64,000 nt of DNA. It comes from Strongyloides papillosus. Its lineage: Eukaryota > Nematoda > Chromadorea > Rhabditida > Strongyloididae. The stretch is taken from contig SRSI01000013.1 of assembly GCA_005656395.1 (NCBI GenBank), forward strand, positions 1,054,001-1,118,000. The letters are read 5' to 3'. The position numbers and the translations under genes are program-made. The notes below the pieces were generated by a model that made no database searches, was not told the origin of the DNA, and saw only the letters and a program-made list of their open reading frames with translations. Below, one piece after another: positions 50,614 through 59,155 of the stretch. Position 1 is the stretch's first letter; each line of letters starts with the position of its first letter.

Positions 50614-50900
50614 TTAAAATAATGAGTACAATTAGACAAAGAAGAAAATGCTCCTAAGTAACACTATTTCTAACAAATGTTAGAATAAATATAAATAATT
50701 TTTGATTTTATATACGAATACTTATAGATTTTCATTTATTAATATCATATAAAAAACTATACAAATTTTTCGATTCTTTTGTTTTGTTGTTTTTTAAAAA
50801 ATTATTTTCATGACGAAATACAAACAATTATTTTAAAAAGTAAAATTATCTATAAATTGAAATTGTATTAATTTCAAATATAAAGAATATTAATATGCTA

Positions 50901-50956
50901 AAAATCAAATTTTTTGTTCTTTGATTCATTCTATATAAAAGTTTAAATAATTATTT
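50901..50956 (+). promoter_or_regulatory. Conserved upstream block of TTR copy 2
   Basis: AAAATCA-rich block with TTTTTTGTTCTTTGA and AAAGTTTAAA-AATTATTTT, 74 bp before the ATG, closely matching 52738-52798 in front of TTR copy 3. It is either promoter sequence kept by function or recent duplication. Confidence 0.45.
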
Positions 50957-51029
50957 TTTAAAATGTTTATTATAAAATTTCATTATAAAATAAACTTTTT
51001 ATCATTTTTAAAGTAATACAAAATATAAT

Positions 51030-51477
51030 ATGATGATTGATAGAGCATTTACAATATTCTTAGTTATTCTTATTCATAAAACTAATGAATCTTGCTTTCC
51101 ACGTCTTCAGTTTTCAGTCAAAATTACAGGAATTGTTACCTGTAAATATTTCAATTTAACACATGCAACAGTTTACATATCTAATAAGCCAAATATTGAA
51201 AAAGAGGACTATCCATTAGCTATGGAATTAATTAAATGTGGGAAAACATTTTATCTTAAAGGAAAAATTTATAAATATAGAAAACCAAGTAAGTAAATAT
51301 ATCATAAGATTAACACATTTTTTAAAAGATCTTTACGTAAAAATATTTCATAGATGTTCTGAAACTTTGCTTTCTTGGGAAAAAATGTTTATCAAACAAA
51401 TCCCTTCAAATTATATTTTTTTAGTCAGAAGACTAAAACGTTTGTACTATAATCTTGGACATGTAATATTATCTTAA
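51030..51477 (+). CDS. Transthyretin-like (TTR) secreted protein, copy 2
   Basis: Secreted TTR-like protein of 135 aa. Exons 51030-51288 and 51329-51477 are joined in the same phase as the other copies, with the local acceptor form AAAAG before ATCTTTA. The signal peptide is short (about residues 1-21). VKITGIVTCKYFNLTHATVYIS aligns with VGITGTVAC...FTVYIS of copy 1; exon 2 gives LYVKIFHRCSE, MFIKQIPSNYIF and YYNLGHVILS. An N-L-T site follows the first conserved Cys. The unusual AG acceptor is credible because copies 3 and 4 use the same junction. Two ATGs occur in tandem at the start (51030 and 51033); the first is reported. Confidence 0.8.
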
Positions 51478-52737
51478 ACACCAACACAAGAGTATTTAAA
51501 ATTTCGAAAAAAACTATTCAGGTAAAAATTGGTTAAAATAAAGATAAAGAATTATTATAGGAATTTAAATTATTTTGATTCTAAATAAAGATTTTAAACT
51601 TAGAATTTAATAGAGTTTTTTAAAATAATGATTCCGATTCTTTTTACTACTATATTGTTTGTTTATCAAAGATAATTTCTTTTGTTAAATAATTAATTCA
51701 TATACTTTTAATAATTCCCTATCAATCACTTAGTGATTTTTTTATAGAATTAAAAAAAGTATTTATAAATATAGCTAAAAAAACAAACTATAATTCATAT
51801 CTATACTTTAAACAGTATTATATATAATTGTAATTTATAAAAAAAATATAAGAATTCGAAAAAAATAATTAAAATTTAGTTTCCTTTAATTTTAAAAGAG
51901 TTTGTATCATCTAATTTAGTATGATGTTCAATAGAATTTACTTAAAAAATACAAGAAAATTAAATTAATTTCTATGATTAGATGGCTCATAAAAAAATAT
52001 GAAAAACTTAATTGTCAAATTATGTATAAGAATAAATAAAACTAATTGATTGAAAATTATCCTAAAAAACTTTTTAGTAATTCTGAAAAACATATGTTAA
52101 AAAATTTGAATATTACAAATGCATTAAGATTCTTTATTATATGCCTAAAAATGTTTATTTGTGATGTGTTAAATTTGTATTAAATAAATACTTTATAATT
52201 TTTTAAAAAGTGCATTAAATAATAGTAACTTTAACTTCCTTCTTTTAATGTAATAAATAAAAAATGATTTCTACGATGTTAAAATTTAGATATTTAGTTG
52301 TATAAGGAATAATAATTAACTTTTGAAAATTCTACATTAAAATTATTAACGATTGTTTTGTAACTAGAGTAATACACACAATATGATTGTTAAGCAACTT
52401 TATTTTAAGTTTTTTTGAGTAATGGCTATTCAATATTGGAGCTTTTTGTTTATAAAGATTAAATTCATCACATGTATAAAGATGAGTGATGTCTGATAGA
52501 AAAAAAATCACTTTCAAATAATGATATTTTTAACCAAAAATAAATATGAAAGATTTTTAATCTTACATAAACAATTTGTCACTATTTTCAATTAATAACG
52601 TCACATAAGGCAGTTATATAAATTTTTTAATCATTTTTATTCACAAAAGTATAAATAAACAGTAATTTTATAAAGATTAATTATTTCTAAAAGTGGTGTT
52701 TTTATCAGTTTTAGATAGAAAAGATATCAGTATATTT
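51478..52737. other. AT-rich spacer in the TTR cluster
   Basis: No gene or complete element; contains one copy of the duplicated ATTTCTACGATGTTAAAATTT motif at 52264-52288. Confidence 0.4.
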
Positions 52738-52798
52738 AAAAATCATATTTTTTTTGTTCTTTGACGTTTCTTACATTAAAGTTTAAACAATTATTTTC
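52738..52798 (+). promoter_or_regulatory. Conserved upstream block of TTR copy 3
   Basis: Same block as before copy 2, 68 bp ahead of the ATG. It also contains TTCTTACATTAA (52768-52779), an exact 12-bp match to the block ahead of copy 4. Confidence 0.45.
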
Positions 52799-52865
52799 AA
52801 TACGCTGATGATAATTTTCTATATATAAATCTTCTACTAATTTTTAAATATTGCATTGGTTTAAC

Positions 52866-53310
52866 ATGACGTTCTATAAAACAATTATATTATTTTTAAT
52901 TATTTTTATTCACAATACTTTTGAATTAGGTCTGTAACGTTTTCGGTATATAGCTGGAATTTCAGGAATTATTTATGGTAGAAATTGTAATCTAAAAGAT
53001 GCTACTGTCTTCATATCTGATAAACCAAAAGCTAAGAGAGAAAAGTTTCCTATTGCAAAGAAATTGATAATGTCGTGGCGGAAATTTTATCTTGTCGGAA
53101 AATGTTATAGATTTTAAAATGCCTTGTAAGTTATAATGTCACAATCTAACAATTGTTTCAAAAGATCTTTATGTTAAAATTTTTTATAAATGTTCCAAAT
53201 ATTCACCTTCTTCACAAAAAATGTTTATTAAACGAATTCCACATGGTTTTACTTTTCGTAGCAAATATGTAAGATATCGCTATAATCTTGGATTTGTAGA
53301 ATTATCTTAA
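52866..53310 (+). pseudogene. Transthyretin-like (TTR) gene, copy 3, broken
   Basis: Clearly homologous to its neighbours but disabled in exon 1. Exon 1 (52866-53125) keeps a signal peptide and the AGISGIIYGRNC and VFISDKP strands, but a TAA interrupts it about 24 codons in (near 52935), and near 53118 an extra T shifts the frame just before the GTAAG donor. Exon 2 (53165-53310) is open from LYVKIFYKCS through FIKRIPHG and YNLGFVELS to its TAA, with the same AAAAG acceptor. The intact exon 2 and the preserved upstream block point to recent loss. An assembly error at either lesion is the alternative. Confidence 0.8.
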
Positions 53311-53833
53311 TTTGCAGCGTTAAAATAATTTGAAATTTAAAGAGATGAGCGTTTGAATAAAAGTTTATAAAAATAAAGAGCAAGAATTTACAAGAGAATA
53401 TAAATTATTTAATTTTAATGATAAAAGTTTTAAGTTCATCAAATAATGATTTTTTAATAGAAATATATACAATTACAATTGAATATAGTTAAATACATTA
53501 ATAATAATTTATTAATGCATTCTTAATAATATTTCTACTTGAATGTAATTTATTAATATTAGAGTAATATTTTAGATTTAATGTTCTATAAAAGAGCATA
53601 AAAAAACTTAACTACAGAAAAGTTCAAAATCTAAAAACGATAAATCTAATTGACTAACAATGACTTTAATAATGTAATTCTATAGACTTTAATTTAAAAA
53701 CTTGAATAGCATAAATTATCATTGAATCACTATTATATATCCAAAACTGTTTATTTTGATTTGACAAATTATTTAATATGTAGTACTTTATATTTTCTAA
53801 CAAAGTTCATTTATTAAGTACATTTTGTTATCA
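53311..53833. other. AT-rich spacer
   Basis: 3' flank of the broken TTR copy; alignable by eye in parts (TGTTTATTTTGATTTGAC...) with the 3' flank of copy 2, so part of the duplicated unit. Confidence 0.35.
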
Positions 53834-54095
53834 TGTGGGGCTTTCGAAGACCCAACAACTACAGCTAACTAAGTATAAGAACACGATAAGTAGGACATGA
53901 AGATATTATTTAACAAGATATAAAATGAATAAGGATAAATGAATCTATCATTTTAAACAATTGTATATGTGTTTTTTTTATACCTAGTCTTCTACGTAGA
54001 TTTCCTGGAGAATAATTTGAGAGTATCATGTAGATGCTTCGGGTGTGTTGTATGAGTGTTTCGTAGGTGTTACTGCTCAGCTTAAAAGTTTGACG
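53834..54095. mobile_element. LTR-like insertion, end uncertain
   Basis: A block of about 260 bp with visibly higher GC. It interrupts a region that otherwise lines up with the 3' flank of TTR copy 2 (CTCTTTTGAATGTATTTAATAAA resumes after it). It starts TGTGGGG and opens with a hairpin, GGG-CTTTCGAAG-CCC, like the two LTRs elsewhere in this window, and contains CTCAGCTTA, also present in the 40468-40748 LTR. No CA end with a matching target duplication was found. Confidence 0.35.
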
Positions 54096-54840
54096 TCTCT
54101 TTTGAATGTATTTAATAAAAATAAATGATTTCTATGATGTTGAAATTTTCAAAATCTAATATAGACAGAATAATGTCATATATCTAAAATCATACTTTTA
54201 CTCTTTAATTCTTTTGGTATTATATTTAGCAAGGTGCAATGAGGACGTTTCTTAAAAAACATTATTCCACCAAAAAAATGTTGTTGAAAAATGTATGTAC
54301 CCCTACTATGTATGTCCATAACTTTTTAATATTAAATATAATAGTAAGCAGATATCATATTCGTAATTAGCATAAAAATTGCAATTTAATGATATAAAAA
54401 AAATTTTTAAAACATTAAAAAAAATTTTTGGCATTTCATTAACTAATTAATATTTTTCTTAAAAAAAAGATATCAAAAATCGGTTTGACCGGATTTAAGA
54501 CTTAAGTCTTGGCTACAAAATGAGCCATTAACCATCTCCGTAGGTGGTCTAGGAGCTTCAATAAATATTATTTTCTGCCACAGGTCAAATTTGGCAATTT
54601 TCTAGAAAACTTGTACTATTTTTGTTAGCATTTTGTTTTAAATCATTATTTAAGAATTTTTTATTAAAATGTGCAATTAATAAGTCTATTATTAATTAAA
54701 AATTCGTACTATTTTTACAAAAATTTTTTAAAAGCATTATTTTAGAATTTTTCTTTGAAACAAGCAATTAATAAGTTTATTATTAATTAAAAAATTGTAA
54801 TTAATGCTTTTACATTCGTTTAAATCCCTATTTATTAAGA

Positions 54841-54906
54841 CATACCAGGGGTAAACAAAGGGGACACGTGAACTCACCACTGCTATTTTGCTTTTTTCGA
54901 CATTGA
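54841..54906. repeat. Left arm of internal inverted repeat
   Basis: Contains ATTTTGCTTTTTTCGAC, CACGTGAACTCACCAC and an AGGGGTAAAC run; the same pieces occur in reverse order and orientation at 55941-56073. Confidence 0.6.
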
Positions 54907-55763
54907 AAAAACATGTATTAACAATGAGTTTTTTTATTGTAATGTGTCTTAATTGTATGAATATTATAGTTATGCGACATTTTCTTATCTTATTAACTTT
55001 TTTAACCTTTTATTGTATATGAATTATGCAATAACGCGAAATTTTAAAAATGAAGCAAATTTTCAAGAATGGCAATATTTTATGACATAAATATATATTA
55101 ATGTATTATGAAAACATTAATAAAAAAAATATTAAACAGTTGACCATTGATAAGAGATAATTTTGAGTAATAATTAGGATAATAATATTAATAAAATTTC
55201 TTCTATCTTTTATTTTTATAGTATAACCATTATTAAAATTACAGAACTCAAATGTTTAGTATATAGAGTCTAGAAATAAGCTATCTGTTAAAATTATTGC
55301 AACTTCTATCAATTTTTTTTAAATTTTACAAATATACAATCATGCACTAAATAATTAATTTACATTTAACTTGTGAAATTGGTTTTTTATTTATTATCTT
55401 TGAACATGCTTAAAATTTAAAAACCTTTAAATTATAAAATCTTTTTCATAATAAATTAATGTTTTTATAGAATTTGAAAAATTAATATTTGACAAAAAAT
55501 AAAGTGAATTTGTTAATTACTATCACTCACAAGCAATGTCAAATAAGAATAAATGCTTATTATTAGTACTTATATGTACTAATGTAATTTTTATTGTTAT
55601 CAATAGTGTAAATTTCAAATAAGATATATAAAATATTTTCAGTATAGTAATTTATGTAACTTTATTAAAATATTCATTAATTATACTTTGTTTACTCTTA
55701 TTTACTTAATGATATCAGTAGTACTATAAAAAACAATTTAATAATACATTAACCTCTTATACT

Positions 55764-55874
55764 TCTATTTTGCTTTTTTATACACTATAAAATGTCTATT
55801 TTGCTTTTTTATACACTATGAAATGTCTATTTTGCTTTTTATACCCTGTAAAATGTCTATTTTGCTTTTTTATA
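55764..55874. repeat. 31-bp tandem repeat, about 3.6 units
   Basis: Units start at 55764, 55795, 55826 and 55856, each TCTATTTTGCTTTTTTATA followed by CACTATAAAATG or a variant; the third is 30 bp. The core ATTTTGCTTTTTT is the same string found in the inverted-repeat arms. Confidence 0.85.
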
Positions 55875-55940
55875 AATTATTATATATGATACAAAGTAAC
55901 TTTATTCCAATATGTCATATATTGTAGTGTTAAAACAGGT

Positions 55941-56073
55941 GTCGAAAAAAGCAAAATATGCTTTTTAACTTGTTAATAATTTCTATACAAACTAGTGGTG
56001 ACTTTACGTGCTCCCTAAACAAAATTAACTTTTGGTCCTCAAACGAAATTTTGTTTACTCCCTTTTAGGGGTA
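55941..56073. repeat. Right arm of internal inverted repeat
   Basis: Complement of the 54841-54906 arm: GTCGAAAAAAGCAAAAT, then GTGGTGA-TTTACGTG, then CCCTTTTAGGGG, with expansions between the matched pieces. Confidence 0.6.
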
Positions 56074-56315
56074 TTTTCACTCTACTTTTTAGAAATATTA
56101 TTTCATAAATAGAGTCAGCATATTTGATCCTATATATGTACAAATTTTTAGGACAATAAGAGCAGTTTGAAAATTTGGTCAATTTTTATTGCACCTTGCT
56201 AATCATAAAGCTCCATAAGATGATGTCAAACTAGTAAAATTTTGGTCTATTTACTAAATATCTGATTTCTATAATGTTTAACTAAGTTAATAAACAACAA
56301 AAATGAAGTAAAAAA

Positions 56316-56375
56316 TTTTTGAATTTCCAATAATTGCTTTATGATTCTTCTTACATTAATATCAAAATATTTATC
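56316..56375 (+). promoter_or_regulatory. Conserved upstream block of TTR copy 4
   Basis: Diverged version of the block before copies 2 and 3, including the exact TTCTTACATTAA at 56348-56359, 94 bp before the ATG (98 bp in copy 3). Confidence 0.4.
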
Positions 56376-56441
56376 TAGTAATGTTTTACAAATAATTTTA
56401 AATATTAAAAGAGTTTTTATAACAAAATAAGGCATTTTTAA

Positions 56442-56952
56442 ATGGTAATTTTTAAAACATTTGTAATATTTTTAATCATTTTTATCTATGAGATTATTAT
56501 TGAAGCTCGTCGCATCTATCCAACATATTCAGTTGGGATTACGGGAGAATTAAGATGTCGTTATAAGAATACAAAAAACGCTTTTGTTGAGATATCCAAT
56601 GATCCTCGTCCTATAATAGAAAGAAATCCCATTGCTATGAAAGTTACAAAATTTAAAGAAGCATTTTTTCTTGCTGCATTTATTAGATCCTTTAGGAGAC
56701 CTTGTAAGTGATATGAAGAGATACTAGCAAATTGTTTTTTAAGATCTTTATGCTAAAGTTATTCACAGCTGCTTAAAATTTGAAAGACCCTTTATCATAA
56801 GAGTATTAGTCAAAAATATTCCACTTAGATTTTTAAAGAAAAGCAAACACATATATTATTTCAACTTAGGTGTGATAGAACTATCTAATTATCCAGGAAC
56901 TAATATAGATCTATGGTCATTGAAACATAGTTCAAGTAAAAGAAGAGCATGA
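56442..56952 (+). CDS. Transthyretin-like (TTR) secreted protein, copy 4
   Basis: Secreted TTR-like protein of 156 aa. Exons 56442-56703 and 56744-56952 share phase and position of the intron with the other copies; the donor is GTAAGT and the acceptor TTTTTTAAG. The signal peptide covers about residues 1-22, followed by VGITGELRCRYKN with the conserved Cys, and FVEISNDPRP. Exon 2 encodes LYAKVIHSCLKF, VLVKNIPLRFL, then YYFNLGVIELS, fitting the family pattern. It continues about 24 residues further than copy 2, with a basic end (KRRA) that the others lack. Lies directly downstream of the fold-back element, so its upstream region was rebuilt by that insertion. Confidence 0.82.
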
Positions 56953-58828
56953 AGTAAAATAGATTAAATATAAAAAATGAAGTGATTTTTTATTTTTTTC
57001 GTTTTAAATCATCATGAACTTTTGTCTTCTGCACATAAAAGAATTATTTTGTTGAAGCTTGTATTTCGTATAACACAAAATAAATTTAATAAAATTATTT
57101 TTTTTAACTATCGAAAGTTTGTATTCTAGTAATTTATCTATTTTAATTTAAGACAATTAAATTCAACACAACGACCTTATATATGATGCAAACTGTTGGT
57201 ATTATTGTACTTTGTTAAATAGTAGGTAGTTATATTTATACAAAATTATTTTTCTCTATGCCATTACAATTTAAAGATTCAAATATATGATTTTTTTGAA
57301 TTATAAATATTAGGCTAGTCCAAACGATCTATCACATTTTTTTACAGAAACGTTAGAACGCTATAATTTTGAAGCCATATTACCGATCCCAGATTAAACG
57401 AGTTTCTAATTTTTCCGAAGAAAGTTTTTAAAAAATAATCATTTTTTACATCAACTTTATTAAAGCTTCTGTCATTCAAAAAATTATGTAGAGACAAAAA
57501 TAGGGTAGTAGTTAGATAGAGCTACACCTGGAAAGTTTGTTATGTAAAAAAGAACTTTAGAACTTGACCCATTTATTTTTTTCCGGCCTTTAATATAATG
57601 TGTCATCATATTGAAAAACATCATTTTCATAATTTTTAATATTTTTGTCATTTTTTTACAAATTTTTTTGTTTAATTTTGATAACGTTTCGCACAAAAAA
57701 CCATTAAAAGTAGTTTGCAAACGATAAAATTTTAAAAAACGTTCGTTAGAAACAGAAACTTCACAAATATTTCTTTCTCTCAAAACATAAAGAACAATCT
57801 TCTGACTGTTCTAAGATCTACTGCACCTTCTCAAAATGCTCAACATAAATTTTTGAAGCATGAGTTACCTTGTGATTTAGTCGAACCTCATAGAAAATAC
57901 AGTATCAAAAATGACCCTTGACTACATCCATGTTTTAGCTAAAAAAATTTAGCATCGGTAACATAGTAAATTGTAATTATACAAATTATAAAAGGTAAGA
58001 AGTGTTACTATCAAATTATTATAATCACGTAATTTTTTACCACCTATAATCATATTTTTTTTGATGATAAAAATGTCTAGTAATAAATGATAATTTGAAT
58101 AGTATTAATATTTACTACAATTTATATCTATTTTAATTTTATTTATAAAATAAAATCGTTTTCTATTGAGTCATTAAAAAGTGTAGTTGAAAAAAGGCAA
58201 AGCTTATGAGAAAACCTAATATATTAATATTATAAATGCAATTTTTTTAAGTAAAATAGAAGTTTGATGATACATGTTAAATATTTAAATAACTTTTTCT
58301 AACAAACGTATAAATGTTTTGTAAAATTTTATTTAGACAAATCTAAGGTCACACACAAAAAATAGGTTCAAATCTGTTTTTTAATGCAGTGATGCAGTCT
58401 AAATGTACATATTTGTGCCACTTTTTTTTAATGTTTTTGCTTTGAAAATGTAAAAATTTTTGATAAGATATCAACATCATTGATATAATTTTTAAGAATT
58501 TTATTCTCTATAAATCATTTTCTATAATATTATATAAATCTAATTTAAAATTGTTATTTTAATAAAAGAAACCTAAATTAATTTTATAAAAGTTTACTTC
58601 AAAATAAACATAAATCTATGTAAAAATAAATTCAAGATGTAATTAACTACCGCGGCTTAATAAACTAAAAAATTTGCATTTTTCAAAACGAGATATTTCT
58701 AGTAAAAAATAAAATATAATTTGTTTTCTTCTTATTTTTTGCCAGTTTAAGAACAAAAAATATTTTTATATATTGTAAAAAATAAAAAAACATTAAAAAG
58801 AAGTTTTTTTTAGTCGAATATTTTATTC
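56953..58828. other. Intergenic region with a possible unclassified repeat
   Basis: Mostly AT-rich. The stretch 57310-57960 is less AT-biased and includes a 99-codon minus-strand frame (57783-57484) of no recognised family. It reads like degraded mobile DNA, but no terminal repeats were found. Confidence 0.35.
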
Positions 58829-59155
58829 TTAACGTCTTCCACCAGGATTTGTTGTTGTTAAGCTGTCCAATCTTGTAGCTATAGAAGCTATTTGCGTTTG
58901 TAAATGAGTTAATGCATTTTGAATTTATTTTTTTGTTTTTGTTTTTTTTTGACCTCTACTTTTTTTTGATCTACTTTTTCTTTATTTGCTTTGTATTTTA
59001 TCAATTGAGTTCACATCTTCTTCGTCATTTAAATTAGCCGGTTGTTGTAAACTATAAATGTTATTAGAAACTAAATTATTTTTATTTTCAAAAGATTCAG
59101 TAAATAATAGATTAATGAGTAATATAAATGCAAAAACTAATTTAATACTTTTCAT
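58829..59155 (-). pseudogene. Secreted coiled-coil-like protein gene with two in-frame stops
   Basis: Reading from the ATG at 59155-59153, 109 codons stay in one frame to a TAA at 58829-58831 but are interrupted by TAA at codon 58 (58984-58982) and codon 77 (58927-58925). The start is a good signal peptide (about residues 1-20), then an acidic stretch, a very basic Lys/Arg/Ser stretch between the stops, and a C-terminal part with heptad-like spacing (ALTHLQTQIASIATRL) ending PGGRR. Coding-like composition on both sides of each stop and no indels suggest a recently inactivated gene. No intron with GT-AG ends removes both stops. The family is unknown. Only the 57-codon first part could be made as is. 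Confidence 0.55.

Larger units (their letters stand above)
54229..56199. mobile_element. TA-flanked fold-back DNA transposon, non-autonomous
   Basis: 1971-bp segment with perfect 12-bp terminal inverted repeats, GCAAGGTGCAAT (54229-54240) and its complement (56188-56199), with TA immediately outside both ends. This matches the TA target duplication of Tc1/mariner-type elements. The interior has no transposase frame; it holds a structured GC-normal block (54480-54600), a large imperfect inverted repeat (54841-54906 against 55941-56073) and a 31-bp tandem repeat. It ends 242 bp before TTR copy 4. Confidence 0.65.

Noticed and set aside
53837..53853. GGGGCTTTCGAAGACCC as a tRNA T-arm
   Set aside because: No A-box or acceptor stem fits around it; the LTR-terminal hairpin reading is better.
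47421..56952. TTR cluster as an operon
   Set aside because: Copies are 1.4-3.6 kb apart with their own upstream blocks; spacing is far larger than in nematode operons.
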